Below, in pieces: positions 15,894 to 57,325 of a stretch of DNA of 64,000 nt. The position numbers were made by a program, and so were the translations under genes. The notes below the pieces were generated by a model that worked only from the letters and a program-made list of their open reading frames with translations, made no database searches and had not been told where the DNA came from. Each line of letters begins with the position of its first letter. The first letter of the stretch is position 1. Where the stretch lies: the NCBI GenBank assembly GCA_965153355.1, contig OZ231126.1, forward strand, positions 59,210,001 to 59,274,000. Direction: 5' to 3'. Source of the DNA: Flaccisagitta enflata (Eukaryota; Chaetognatha; Sagittoidea; Aphragmophora).

Positions 15894-17122
15894 ATGTGCA
15901 AACAAAAAACATTGAAGAAAACCATGGGAATTGCCTGACATTTGCTTCTGGTCATCGAATACAAGAATGAGACAAACTCCTCCATGCGGAACTATTCTCA
16001 GTCGAATCATCAAGTCAACATATCGCACTAGTGCGAGGAAATTAAGAGACAAGCACATGTAAAAGAGGTTTCAAAATATCAATCCAAAATTCATTGAAAA
16101 TTCATTTTCCCTCCGATTATTTAGTTTTTGTTCTACTAGCCATTTTGTTCGTTTTAGATGGCTGCCCTTGATCTAGCTATTGCCACAGGGTTGGTAGTTT
16201 TTAGTTTTACGGTCTTTTTTAGTCGCGTGCACGCGACTCTACAACCCGTTCTGTCCGTCGGTCGGTCGGTCCATCCGTTGGTCGGTCCGTCATGCTTAGC
16301 TTTTTTTCGGCGTTTTACGTCATTTTAAGTCATTTTAAGTTATTCAAAGTCATTTTAAATCAATTTACATTCAGTCTTTTAGTTTTTGGTCTTTTAATCT
16401 TTTAGTCTTATGGTCTTAACAACCGCACGCGACTGTAAGGTGTTGGCCTTGTTATTATTCTGGTCTGTCTCACGACTTTCCCACTAAGTACTTAGCATTA
16501 TTCATGACATGAGAAGCGGAACATATGCGAGTGCTAAATCCTTCTTGTCATCAATCATACCTCCTCATAAGAGCCAGTCCGATCCTTTTTTCTTTTCTTT
16601 TTTTTTCTTTTTTTTTGTCTCTGTTAATTTCCTGTTTTCTTTTGAAACAAACAAAATGGAGGTTAAATATGGAAAAAAATGTATATTTCTCATCGCGCGC
16701 TACTTGGCAGCATTTTTTAATATTGGTCCTAAATCTTTTCTACCACACAACTCAGTATTGACTTTTAAAAACAAAATCTCCACACGATACTCTACGGTAG
16801 TGAAAATTTGATATCGAAATTGATGCACAGCCACGTTATGCATCGAAAATGTTGTTTTTTTTTTTCACATTCTTTCTATCTCACTTGGACATTTTGGTTA
16901 AACTATATTCGGTCGTATTTTTCTTAACCACGAACAAATACGGAATATCATTGCTTGTATAGAAAACTTGAGAAAAGGTTTGAGTGATCTCTGATTTCAA
17001 ATGAAATCGTCTTTGATCAAGCAGATTTTGCACGCTAAACTCTCTAGTCAGATATTCATACCATAGTGTTACACATTTAATAAAGAATTTAATTCATCGA
17101 TTTCATCCCAAGCGGCACGCGC

Positions 17123-17211
<89 letters not shown>

Positions 17212-17590
17212 CTTTCACTAACTCATAGTCATATCCACCAATTTTCATATCATTTCCCTTTCCCCCCGCGCTCTTCTCATTTCTTCATGTATGGCTCAGA
17301 ATTCCAATGAGCATCATGCTGTTTCGATACAAAAAAATGTTTGAAAAAATGATAAGTACATGATTGTTTCTTTGAAAAACTGGTTCGATGGTTTCGGGAT
17401 TTTTTTTCAAGAAAGTTAATTGAGTCAGGAGTCGATTCGTCTTGTCTTGGCACTGATATGTGTCAAGTTTTATTATCAATTTAGCTAAGAGATGTCAACT
17501 CTTTGATGTGAGTGTTTGTTTCGGTGGGAATGCAGGCATTGAAACCACTCTTATTCCAACCACGAAAAACATGCAGACCTTGACCGAATA
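15894..17590. other. Downstream of the coiled-coil gene
   Basis: No gene seen. It contains the family A copy at 16215-16457 and a CT repeat at 17121-17208. Confidence 0.55.
16215..16457 (+). repeat. Family A hairpin element, TC class
   Basis: AGTCGCGTGCACGCGACT from 16221; interior TCATTTTAAGT repeats; right half-stem GCGACT 16429-16434, then GGCCTTGTTATT. Confidence 0.75.
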
Positions 17591-18038
17591 CACTTTTTTT
17601 ATTTTGTAAAAGACTTTTTTATAAGAGACATGAGGCTGAGATTTGCCAAAATTTTAAGAACAAAATAAGAGAATGCCCAGGCTGAGATTCAATTTTGGAA
17701 ATCTTTGAGAAATTCAGCTAAAGAGTTGTGTTAAAATAAATGACAATTATTCTAATTTTTTAGTGGAATTGGTAGTTTTTTTTCTGGAAAAGACTATTTC
17801 TTTTTGATTTTGCTTGTCAAATTAGGCAAGTTATTCAATGTTCTGTAGTAATGTATAAGCTTTTTACTAAAGATACATAGAATATCATTAAATAGTGTAT
17901 CTATACACTTTTTTGCTTTTTTCACGCATTGAAAAATTAAGAACAATTTAAGAGACATTGAGCCTCAAAACAGCAAAAAATTTAAGAGAATCCAGGCTGA
18001 GTTAAAAAAAGGTTGTCTCTTATAAAATAAAAAAAGTG
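17591..18038. mobile_element. TA-flanked MITE, 448 bp
   Basis: Ends CACTTTTTTTATTTT / AAAATAAAAAAAGTG, with AAGAGACA-type inner repeats also inverted (ATAAGAGACAT near the left, GTCTCTTATAA near the right). TA on both sides. Confidence 0.65.
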
Positions 18039-18119
18039 TACGAGAGGTAGGGGGGGGGGACAGAAATGTTGGGGAATATACTTAGACAAAATTAAGCTAC
18101 AGGAACAAACAAGAATGTA

Positions 18120-18702
18120 CTATCTAGGAAAAAAGTTTGGAAACACTTAGGGTTGATAGTACGTTTCTCCTTTCATGTGCTCAAAAATCTTGTACGTGAT
18201 TGTTTTTGATTATTTCTACATTCATATTAACTGGAACAAAAAAGAAAAACAATCTTCAATCCAGCTTAGGGACCGCAAGTTTAGTTTGTTTATCACAACT
18301 CAGAAATGGTTGTGGTAAACATAATAGATTTTAATCATTTTGGCAGTAAAATTAAGATACTTCCCTCTTGAAATCTGATCCATGAAATTATAAAACTAGA
18401 GCTCAAGAGCTAACCAGTTGTGTAATCCGCATGTTTCTATCTGTTTTTGAATGAATTTGAAAGCATTTCAAAGATAGAAGGGAAGGACAAAAAAAATTCC
18501 TTATTTTTGCTATTTTTGAAAGTATATGATCAACTTCAAACTAGTGGCATTTCTAAACAGTTTGATGCACAGAAACGAGATAGGGCTCAGATTGTAGATT
18601 ATTTGACATAGTTTAAAATGCTTATGAATTTTATTTACTTATCTCAACAGGAAGTCAAGATATGTCTCTTTGAAGGTGTTTCCAAACTTATTTCCCAGAT
18701 AG
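18120..18702. mobile_element. TA-flanked MITE, 583 bp
   Basis: Left CTATCTAGGAAAAAAGTTTG and right complement AAACTTATTTCCCAGATAG, with inner GGAAACAC / GTGTTTCC pairing. TA flanks. Variant of the CTATCTTG-ended group. Confidence 0.65.
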
Positions 18703-19389
18703 TAATGCCAATATATAATATATGCACTTGAACGTTAACGATGACTCAATTTAGAGGAAGATGGGTAAATTGGAACAAGTGAAAGAGAATTTTTTTGGTT
18801 GGTGGTATAGGCAATAGTAATGCTCGGATTAATATGTATAGTGATTATATGATTAAGAAAGGCGTAGTGGCACGACATACATAGGAAAATTTTTGTCAAC
18901 CACAGGTGGTTCAGTGTTCAGACTGACACGTTGTCGGACTCGAAATATGCTAGGTGGGAGAACAAGAAAATGCATATGCTTTTTCAAAAGCAGTTTGTAC
19001 CAACAGAGTTGGTCAACAACAAAGTTTCTAATTTGGCTCATATGTTGCCCATTGACTAAGTATCGAATTAGATTTTGGGTATTTCTAATCCTTCAAAAAA
19101 GATTTAGTTCTAGAATTTAGTCAGTACTCCGCAACTACTATCTTGCTAATATGTATATCGACAAGCCTAATGGGACATAACTACCAAAAAAATAATGCAA
19201 ACATAGAAAAATCGGTGACGCCTGGAAACTTCATCGAATTTCTGATCGAATGGCGCAAACCGCATCGTTCTAAGTTTGTTCGTTTAGAAATGACAAGCAA
19301 AACAAAGTTACTACTTCAAGTGCATAATGGCGAAAAAATTGCATTTTAGAATTTAGTAGATTGTGGAAGACACCAATTGAGGGAGAGTG

Positions 19390-19650
19390 ATACTCTGGTG
19401 CACCACGCCCTGAAAACGAAGCATTCACTATAGCGTCAAGATTTTTCCAGGTTGGCCTGGAAACAGTCCAGACCTCAAAAGTGAAGAATTCTTGTGAATT
19501 GATAACAAGAAGTTGCAGAATTATGAATGCGCCATATCGAAGGCCGAGCTGAAAAGTATCGCTCACTAGATGTGGGAGAACACCACAGCATCATACCTTC
19601 AATTGCTTTACAAAAGCATACCAAGGCACATGAAAGCTTAAGATGATACC
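19390..19650 (+). pseudogene. Decayed Tc1-like transposase C-terminus
   Basis: Plus-strand remnant with WPGNSPDLK, then NYECAISKAELKSIAH and MWENTTASYLQLLYKSIP, in the order seen in Tc1 transposases but broken by stops and frameshifts. It lies in element 19138-21882, whose other half is occupied by a nested palindrome. Confidence 0.6.
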
Positions 19651-19695
19651 TAGGAAGGTCTAACAAAGTGAAAGTCGTATTTTACAAATGTTATA

Positions 19696-21817
19696 CAGTA
19701 CGAGTATCGAAGAACTGTATAACTCTGGGGAAGCCATATCTGTCAAACGGCTACGATTCATAACCAAATTTTTTACCACATAATGCACCTATAGGTCTAC
19801 TATGTTGTTTAAGGTTTTGGAGCCATTCCAACAAATTCATTTTTTTTAGTCCAAAATTTTTTTTTTCAGTTTTTTTGCTGATTTTGACTACAAAAATTAC
19901 ACTAAAAAAAAATCTCTCATATGTATATTAGTTAGACACATTTACACAAATTTCATTTTTTGTTTGGGATTTTCCGCCAATTTTTGTAGCTATGGCATCC
20001 AAAACTAAAAAAACACAAAAAGTGGAATATTTCCTAAGGTTTTCAATAAAATCGCCTGATTTTTGGCGTGGTAGTAGTTTTAGGACTTACTAATAAGTGT
20101 GCAAAATTTCAGCTCTTAAAATGAAATTTTGATACAGTTATGAAATTTTGAGTTTTTCACAAAATGCAGTGTAAGACAATTTTCCATCAAAATTTTTTTT
20201 TTCAAATAAAAAATTCCATCAATTGTCATATTTTGATATAATTAATAACAAATTAAAAGTCTCTAAAAAAATTTTTGAGCTAGCCCTGTTAGAAAAAATC
20301 TTTTTTTCTTAGAAATTGCAAAAATGACCCATTATTTGAGGTTGAATAAAAACCGTTCCTTTCATCCGATCATCTTCATTTTTGGTAAAGTTGTTACCTG
20401 TTATCTACCCTAACTTCACCAAAAATTTGAGCTCACTGCAACTAACGGCTGCGGAGATATTGACGTTCAAAGTTACTTTGTCAGAGCAAAATCAGCAAAA
20501 TTTGCATTTTGGCCATTTTTGAGCTTGCATAAAATTTTATTTTTTCTTTCAGATACCTTCTTTTTTGCTGAAGTTACTCAAATTTAAGCATATATTCATA
20601 TTCCAGAATTTCACATTTGTCAGTGAAGCCGTTTTAGAGTTATGATGGTCCAAAGTTTCAAAAAACACCAATTTTTCCACCAAATCTTTGGGTAAAAAAT
20701 TGGCGAAAAATTTTCAAAAAATGGTCTACAAAGGGGGGGTCAAAACAATTGGAAAATATCTAATTCGCCCAGATCCAAAACCCTGAAGACAACTTTTTTT
20801 TTCAATTTTTTTGAAAAATTTTCTTTATAATTTTTGTTAAAAAATTGGTGTTTTTTGAAACTTTGGACCATCATAACTCTAAAACGGCTTCACTGACAAA
20901 TGTGAAATTCTGGAATATGAATATATGCTTAAATTTGAGTAACTTCAGCAAAAAAGAAGGTATCTGAAAGAAAAAATAAAATTTTATGCAAGCTCAAAAA
21001 TGGCCAAAATGCAAATTTTGCTGATTTTGCTCTGACAAAGTAACTTTGAACGTCAATATCTCCGCAGCCGTTAGTCGCAGTGAGCTCAAATTTTAGGTGA
21101 AGTTAGGGTAGATAACAGGTAACAACTCCACCAAAAATGAAGATGATCGGATGACAGGAACGGTTTTTATTCAACCTCAAAAAATGGGTCATTTTTGCAA
21201 TTTTTGAGAAAAAATTTTTTTTTCTAACAGGGCTAGCTCAAAAAATTTTTTAGAGACTTTTAATTTGTTATCAATTATATCAAAATATGACAATTGATGG
21301 AATTTTTTATTTGAAAAAAAAATTTTGATGGAAAATTTTCCTACACTGCATTTTGTGAAAAACTCAAAATTTCATAACTGTATCAAAATTTCATTTTAAG
21401 AGCTGAAATTTTGCACACTTATTAGTAAGTCCTAAAACTACTACCACGCCAAAAATCAGGCGATTTTATTGAAAACCTTAGGAAATATTCCACTTTTTGT
21501 GTTTTTTTAGTTTTGGATACCATAGCTACAAAAATTGGCGGAAAATCCCCAACAAAAAATGAAATTTATGTAAATGTGTCTAACTAATATACATATGAGA
21601 GATTTTTTTTTAGTGTAATTTTTGTAGTCAAAATCAGCAAAAAACTGAAAAAAAATTTTTGGACTAAAAAAAATGAATTTGTTGGAATGGCTCCAAAACC
21701 TTAAACAACATAGTAGACCTATAGGTGCATTATGTGGTAAAAAATTTGATTATGAATCCTAGCCGTTTGGCAGATATGGCTTCCCCAGAGTTATACAGTT
21801 CTTCGATACTCGTACTG
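19696..21817. mobile_element. 2.1-kb near-perfect palindrome (foldback element)
   Basis: Starts CAGTACGAGTATCGAAG and ends with its complement, with TA on both sides. Two arms of about 1.03 kb read as near-exact reverse complements around a centre near 20756, with only scattered mismatches. No open frame; strongly AT-rich. Nested in element 19138-21882. Confidence 0.85.
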
Positions 21818-22194
21818 TATGCATTAATTGATAAAAAGTTGAATTGTATTGTATCTTGTCGATATACTTTTTAGCAAGATAGTATGCCTGCAGTTAAACA
21901 GATTTCACTACTAACAACTGTGGTCATTTTTCGTTTGCAACCTTGAACGACATAAGTCCCAATTTCTTCGGCTGCGGGTAATTTGCGCCCAAGGTGGGAC
22001 CGCGTTTTCCCCGAGAACCGATCCCACAATTCAAGTTTTTGCTTTTCTCAGTCTTTTCTCGAAGACTTACTTCTCAGTGTCTGCTTTATTACGGATTTTG
22101 ATGACGAATTGAACGATACAAAAACCTGTTTGGAAGAGAAAACTATTTGATTCTAAAGTGGAAATGAAGTTTTGAATTCTATTTTCTTAAAATT

Positions 22195-39187
<16,993 letters not shown>

Positions 39188-39855
39188 CAAGAGTTCTTTC
39201 CTTTTTTGGACACATTAGATGTGGATCCTGTTGGCGACACTGCTCATACAACCTGTTGTATAATGGCATGCCGAAACTTGCTTTCTTACAGGTGATAGTA
39301 TTGACTCTAACGTTAACATGCTATCATGGACATGCTTTGACAAGGGCTTGCTCGTTTTTTTCAATCGTGGAAAGAGTATATATGCTAATTTCGCTGTTAG
39401 GCTGGTCTGCGCCTTATTCACGCCTTGCAAAACGCATCCCTGCATTACCATTGTAAAGAGCCATTCCTTCAAAAGATTATTTGCCATCCGTTAACAGAAT
39501 ATCTCATTGCATTGTGATCATACATATCTGTCCATTTAGTAGTTAGATTCAATTGACTGTAAATATATGTTCATTCACAAAATAAGTACTAAGTAACCTG
39601 CATCTATTACTCCTAGTTAAGAGAAAAAAAAACATTTCAAGGCCACAGTTACTTACAGTTGTGAATTACAAGAAGGTAGGTAGTAATTGCTCATGGTGAT
39701 TATGCTTGCGCTTCAAGTATCTTGCTTTAGAGACAAGCATCGATTCACCAAAGCACCATACACAAAATTTGTAGAATTAAACAATATAGCAGAGGATAAT
39801 AACAAAATTAAGGCAAAACCCTAAAAATACAAATTACATCAAGTGGGAAACCCGA

Positions 39856-46406
<6,551 letters not shown>

Positions 46407-46600
46407 AGAAAGTTGGTTTTCCTTTGGAAACGACCGATGGGAAACGGTTTTCACCTCGTGTGAGCAAAAGAAAAAAAAGAAAGAAAGAAAAGAAAATACC
46501 ATTAGACGACGTAAACAGTCATCAACCAAGAGATGGCAGCGTTTATGAATTGGAAAATAAATGTACTCGGGCATGGAGTCACAATCATAAATATAATCAC

Positions 46601-46792
46601 TTGTAGGTCATTTGAACACGCTTCCCCGTTATTCTGTAAAGGGATAAGTCCATATTCCGTACTGTAGAGTGGTCGGTAGGTAGTTCCGCTTTTTCGCTTA
46701 ACACGTTTTTTAAAAAATTCTCCGTCTTGTTTTATAATGGTACCTCGCTCAGGGGTAGAAGGTGCCCACATCATTTTCGACACACAGATTGT
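46601..46792 (-). CDS. Possible orphan exon upstream of the NPAS4-like gene
   Basis: Phase 0-0 open segment on the minus strand between an AG at 46793-46794 and a GTGATT donor, encoding MMWAPSTPERGTIIKQDGEF and a basic patch KKRVKRKSG. It looks coding in composition, but no family is recognised. It is not needed for the NPAS4-like gene, whose start is at 46406. Confidence 0.22.
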
Positions 46793-46819
46793 CTAAACAA
46801 GTCGATAGTCGAGAAAGAC

Positions 46820-47880
46820 AGAAACGCTGAGCACAGAAGAATGCTGGGTCTCGACAGAGAGGAATCGTAAGCACAGCAAACTGCTGGGGTTAAGACAGAT
46901 ATGAAGCCAAAACGCAGCAAAGACACACAAGGCCAAGACACACAATAAGTATGTACACAGCAAAATTATGAGGCCATGACAGACAAGAAGAGTGAACACA
47001 GCAAAATGCTACCGGTCAAGATAAACAAGTGTGAATATAGCATCATTGATGAGGTCACGACAGGAAGTGTGAACACAGCAAAATGCTGGGGGTCAAGACA
47101 CACTGAAAGTGAACACAAAGATGCTGGGGTCAAGGCAGACAGTAAGAGTGAAGACAGCAAAATGATAAGGTCATGACAGACACTAAGTGTGAACACAGCA
47201 AAATGCTGGAGGTCAAGACATATACAGATGTTCTAAACGAGAACACAGCAAAATGCTGGGGTAAAGAAAAACAATAAGCATGAAGACAGCAAAATGACAG
47301 ACAAGAAATGTTATCATAGCAAAATGCTAGGGTCAAGACAAACAGTATGTTTGAACACAGTAGAATGCTAGGATCAAGACAGACAATGAGCTTGTAGACA
47401 GCAAAATGATGAGGCCATGACATAAAAGAAGCAAGAACACAGCAAAATGCCAGAGTCAAGACAGACAACAAGTGTGAACACAGCAAAATGATGAGGTCAT
47501 GACAGGTAGGAAGTGTAAACACAGCAATATGCGGGGGTCAAGACAAAAATTAAGCATGATCACAGCAAAATGCTGGGGTCAAGAAAAACAAAGAGCGTAA
47601 GCACAAAAATGCTGGGATCAAGACACACAATAAGCATGAACACAGCAAAATGCTGGGGTCAAGAAAGACTGGAAGCATGATCATAGCAAAATGCCGCGGT
47701 CACAAATGACAGGAGGCATAAACACAGCAAAACGCTGGAAGCGTGAACACAGCAAAATACTGGCATCAAGAAACACAGGAAGCGTGAACACTGAACACAG
47801 CTAAATGCTGGGGTCTAGACAGACAATAAGCGTGAACACAGCAATTTACTAGGGTCAAGATAGATAGGAAGCTGGAAGGC
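46820..47880. repeat. Minisatellite, unit about 41 bp
   Basis: About 25 degenerate units containing GAACACAGCAAAATGCTGGG and GTCAAGACAGACAATAAGC, between the NPAS4-like and GIY-YIG genes. Confidence 0.85.
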
Positions 47881-48494
47881 GAAAGACAAAATGGGCCATT
47901 AAACCGGTGATTCGGCTCCATCTAAGCCACGCAGCATGCAGCACTGGCAGCAGCCTCACTTCACGCAACATCATGCAGCAGCCTTACCTCCCGGCGCGTC
48001 ATTTGATGTTTTTTTGCCGGTATACCGTCTGGAATGGAATGAAAAAAAACATGTCTAGGGTAGGATTCTTCTGCCTTATCCGTTCGATAATTCTAACTAT
48101 CACCTGATCAATCGGTCAGTTTGTCGGTTTCGTATCCTCTCTTTCAACATAATTATCTTTTCTACGTTCTTTCCAGTTGTCACGTACAACATTTACATCA
48201 ACGCCCTTTTCAATCGTTTTCCTCTTCCTCCCTTGTATCTTACACTATTTCCGAGTATCCAACAAGTTGTTGGCAACAACAGAACCACTGAAGATTGAGA
48301 ATTCCAGCATAAAGTTCATGAGATCGTAGAATACAGACGAAGAAAACCGCCTCAACACGAAAAAGTACCAAAGCGACGACAACTTCAACAAACCTCCGGG
48401 AATTTCTAGTAACCAAAAACTAGTTCGATCATTTCCCTAAAACTAAAAGTAAAACTACATTTGATTGTGAAAAATCACTGTCAAAGTAGAACCG

Positions 48495-53273
<4,779 letters not shown>

Positions 53274-53432
53274 AATCGAGGATTTCACATAGCATGAAAA
53301 ACAATTTCAAAAGCACATCAGCGACTTGAGCGTGAACCCACCGAGTAGCTATCGTTTGTTCGTTGTTCCTCAGACTGATGACTTTTCCAACATTATGTAA
53401 TATGTATGCTGTTGCTGCTCATATTCACTGCC

Positions 53433-53438
53433 AATAAA
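53433..53438 (+). terminator. Polyadenylation signal AATAAA of the GIY-YIG gene
   Basis: Canonical AATAAA 160 nt downstream of the stop at 53273, followed by TG/T-rich sequence around 53455-53480. It is the only canonical hexamer close downstream of this stop. Confidence 0.5.
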
Positions 53439-53659
53439 CTAGGCTCCAATGCTTCTTTTGCCGTGGTAAGCCAGCGTGTGCAATATTGATCACGGCCTCA
53501 AATCATTACTTTAGTAGCAACTATTCCGTAAATCGATATTTTCAATATTTTCCCATGATAAAAACGTGTCTGAAACCACAAAATAAATTGTCAAAACGAT
53601 TGTCATGTGAACATTATCAATTTTCTCATGAAAGACAAAAAGAAAAAAAAACTGAAAGG

Positions 53660-53903
53660 ACGAAAGATGGATAGATAGATACTATTAGATAGATAGATAG
53701 ATAAGGATGGATAGATTGAAAGGTGCATTGAAAGATAGAATGATAGAGAAAGAAAAAAAGAAGGAAAGAAAGAAAGAAAGAAAGAGAGAAAGAAAGAAAG
53801 AAAGAAAAAAAAAAGAAAGAAAGAAAGAAGGAAGGAAGGGTCAAAGAAAGGGTCAAAAAAGGTAAAAAAGAAAGAGAGCGGAGAGGTTAACATTTAACAA
53901 CAT

Positions 53904-53979
<76 letters not shown>

Positions 53980-53999
53980 GAAAGAAAGAAAGAAAAAAG

Positions 54000-54038
<39 letters not shown>

Positions 54039-54150
54039 AGGAAAGAAAGAAAGAAAGAAAGAAAGAGAGAAAGAAAGAGTCAAAGAAAGGGTAAAAAAAG
54101 GGAAAAAAGAAAGAGAGCGGAGAGGTTAACAACATAAGAAAGAAGAAAAG
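53660..54150. repeat. GATA and GAAA tract with a duplicated segment
   Basis: GATA units, then GAAA; the segment AAAGAAAGAGAGCGGAGAGG followed by TTAACA occurs at about 53868 and 54106. Confidence 0.85.
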
Positions 54151-54562
54151 GAAAGGCACGTAAAGAAGTTTGATATAGAAAAATGAAAGTGAGAAAAGTT
54201 GATTGTGTCTTTGAGTCTGTCACGTAATTGAATGGTTATTTTTACACCCACCGTCGCCGTGAGCCATTCGAGCGGAGATTATCTCTTTCAAAGCTAAATA
54301 TAGATCTCAATCAATTTAAAAAAGCAGTATCCTCATCTAGGCTTATTACAAGGACGTCTAAAATGACGCCATGCTCATCACTCTCGTTGCTTGCTATGCT
54401 GGCGTTTACCGGTAGATTGATAAGAATTTTTATTTAGATAAACAGTTATCGTGGTTGGGTGAGTAAATCTGTATCTCTTTATTTTTTTAATAACTACGAC
54501 CAATTTACATCAATTAGATCGTAGGAGTCTTATCTGGATAATGATGCCAATTTAGTTTGTAC

Positions 54563-54854
54563 CTGTGTGAGTGCATGATTCCAATTTACATTTGGGACTT
54601 CCGCTGATCAAACTTTGAAACTCCGTCCAAAACTCATCGGCGTCGAAATCACGAATCGTTTTATCGTCGTCGTCGTCGTCGTTGTCGTCGTCGTCGTCAT
54701 TTTCGTTATTGACGTCGTCGCCATCGTCTTGTAAATGTCGATTAGCGACGTTACCGTCAACGTCGTCATTGTCTGCGATGTCGTCATTGTCTGGGTTGTC
54801 AATATCGGCGATGAAATGATGATCGCCACCAAACTCGACCCCCGCCAGCGCCAT
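54563..54854 (-). CDS. Possible exon encoding a very acidic segment
   Basis: Minus-strand open stretch from ATG 54854 to a CAG/GTACAA donor after 54563 (phase 1). It encodes MALAGVEFGGDHHF, an Asp/Asn-rich run made by GAC/GAT codons, then DFDADEFWTEFQSLI. Composition is non-random at both flanks of the acidic run, but no family is recognised and no partner exon was found. The Asp run itself could be a translated CGT-type microsatellite (54660-54720), so this could be spurious. Confidence 0.3.
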
Positions 54855-55304
54855 CTGGTATGTTTTGTGGTCAGAGCGGTTGTTTTCTTTTTTTCAAATT
54901 TCCTTGATTGTGTGTGTGTTTGTGTTTGTGTGTGTGGGGGGGGGAGTGTTATTCTCCTTGACACCGCCGAGAAGAGAGGAAATCAAGATAGGAAGAAGGA
55001 GAGGCAGACAGACGGACAGCAAACCAACTAGATGAAAATATATAAAAAATCAAATTATTGTCAAGACCTCCCCTCCCCACCAAAAAAGTGAAAGCATGTT
55101 TGCATAACAAGAATGTGTCCTTTAAGTTCGCGTGCACATAAAATAAAAATTAAAAGACAGTGAAAGCACGTTGAGTGGTGTTTGGAACACGAAACTGTGT
55201 CGTTAGGATTTGCGTGCCAGTTTAAAACTATTTAGAAGAAAAAACAAGCAAAGAATTTTAGCCGGCGCCTCGTTAAGCATGCATTGCCTAAAACGTGTAA
55301 AAAA

Positions 55305-55410
<106 letters not shown>

Positions 55411-55504
55411 AACAGACAGACAGACAGACACACAGGGAAAAACAGGCTTACAGACAGAGAAAGACAGTCTGATAGACAGAGAGATATATACGCACGTACG
55501 AGTG

Positions 55505-55602
55505 ATGCGCGTAGTAACTAGTCATTGAGGGCTCACAAGGCCCTCTTCCATATTTTTTAGTTTGGGTATAGCGAGGGATATTGTTCCACCTATCATAAAC
55601 AC
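55505..55602 (+). repeat. Dispersed module shared with 13905-14010
   Basis: GTTTGGGTATAGCGAGGGAT and a GAGGGC/GCCCTC foldback; ends immediately before element 55610-56198. Confidence 0.65.
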
Positions 55603-55609
55603 CTAAATA

Positions 55610-56198
55610 CTATCTTGGAAAAAAAAATCTTCCGGCACGTTTACATGTAAATCTCAGATTAAAATCAACCAATCATAAAAAAATTGGCGAGATAATTAAA
55701 GCCCTTCAAATTTGCAAAAGATCTACGCAAACCACATCCCTCTAGCACAATCCGTTTAAAAGTTATTAAATTTGATTGAAATACTTCAATTTCGCTTGTA
55801 CTATTTCTACACAAATTGTAATGAGATCTCTTCACTGTTTTTCAAATTTCTTCATAACGCATTGAGCTAGACAGATGCGGTTTGCGCAGGCAGCTTGCAA
55901 ATTTGAAGGGCTTCATTTTAGTCACCAATTTTTTTATGATTTGATGTATCTTTTGGTAGCTATGAGTGTAAATGTAATGGAAAAAAGATAAAAAAAAATT
56001 GCAAGAAAGATCTGGAGACCCATCACTCCAGAATTACATCTTGAAGCTCTACAAATCACTTCCCCAGCAAATGGCGGCCCTGATTTAGTCAAAAGGAGCT
56101 CGAACTAGTTATTCATGGATTTGTAACTGATTTATAACTGTTTTCATGCTAATAAATATGTTTTTATTACAGGGCGGAAGCTTTTTTTAACAAGATAG
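55610..56198. mobile_element. CTATCTTG-ended MITE, 589 bp
   Basis: Left TA then CTATCTTGGAAAAAAA; right end is the complement CAAGATAG, with TA decayed to CA. Internal GATGCGGTTTGCGC motif is shared with 14708-15304. Confidence 0.6.
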
Positions 56199-56399
56199 CA
56201 TACACCTACACTCCTACAGTCAAAAATAATCAGGTGCCTTGAAGCCCTGGATATGAGATTTCGGCAGCACAACAGAAAAAAAAAAACAGAAAAAAGGTGA
56301 TTTTTAGAGGAGGACAAAAAAAAGGAGGACAAACATCATGTTACGAAATTGTTTTCACCGTCGTTTCCTTTTATACTCGACCTCGCCTCGAAACGACAA

Positions 56400-56560
56400 C
56401 CTTGCCATGGGGGAGGGGGGAGTGTAGGAAGAGTCGCCATGGAGGGGGGGGGAAGAGTCGCCATGGGGGGGGGGGGAAGAGTCGCCATGGAGGGGGGGGA
56501 AGAGCCGCCATGGAGGGGGGAAAGAGCCGCCATGGAGGGGGGGAAGAGCCGCCATGGGAG
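56400..56560. repeat. G-rich minisatellite, unit about 23 bp
   Basis: Six units of the type GAGTCGCCATGGAGGGGGGG. Confidence 0.85.
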
Positions 56561-56749
56561 TCTCAAGTTCCTTGACGGTCCTCAGCGCTAATTCCCTCAC
56601 GGCACAGCAAGACCACCAATAACGCGTGAAAATGGGCATCGTGAAGCAGAGGAAAATGCAGAGTACAAAGTACTGCAACGTGTGCAACGACGTTGCACGA
56701 TTCGGATTTTCTTATTCATATTACATGGTCATTTAAACCCATTTAATCC

Positions 56750-57325
56750 TTTCTGAGCAGCGACTCCGAAGGGGCCGATGACCTATACTCTCACATCGGG
56801 AATTTTCTCCTTCTTCTTCTCCTTCTACACCCCCCCCACTCAAATCCTAACCTTGAGGCCCAAATCCCAGCCTCGAGGCCCAGATTCCAGCTATGTGGTC
56901 CAAATTCCAGCCTTGAGGACTGAATCTCAACCCTGAGCCCCAAATTCGAGCTCTGAGGCCCATATTCCAGTCCTGAGGCCCCAATCCCAGCCCTGAAGCC
57001 CAGATCGCGGCTTAGACGCCCAAATTCCAGCTCCAAGCCCCAAACATCAGCCTCGAGAGCCAAGGCCCGAATCCCTGCCTAAAGACCTAAGTCCCGGCAT
57101 CGAGGCTTTAATCTCAGCCTTAAGCCTCAAATACCACATAAGGCCCAAATCTCAGCCTTTTGGTCCAAATCAACCCCAAAGAGCTTGAACGTAGATTGCT
57201 CCATGATTCCTCATGCCTCTGAGCCCCTTTGGGACCACTGCCCCTCTCACCATATTATCTCACAAATACTAACCTAGGGGCAAAGGGTTCCTCTGACCAT
57301 CTAACGCTTTTGCCACTTTTCTCAA
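56750..57325. repeat. Family B element
   Basis: AGGGGCCGATGACCTATACT at the left, about fifteen units of a CCAAATCCCAGCCTTGAGG type, right end GAGCCCCTTTGGGACCACTG then CTGACCATCTAACGCTTTTG. Confidence 0.7.

Larger units (their letters stand above)
19138..21882. mobile_element. TA-flanked Tc1-like element, 2745 bp, carrying a nested palindrome
   Basis: Left CTATCTTGCTAATATGTATA and the matching right end, both continuing into a CGACAAG / CTTGTCG pair, with TA flanks. It contains a decayed transposase C-terminus and the nested element 19696-21817. Confidence 0.7.
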
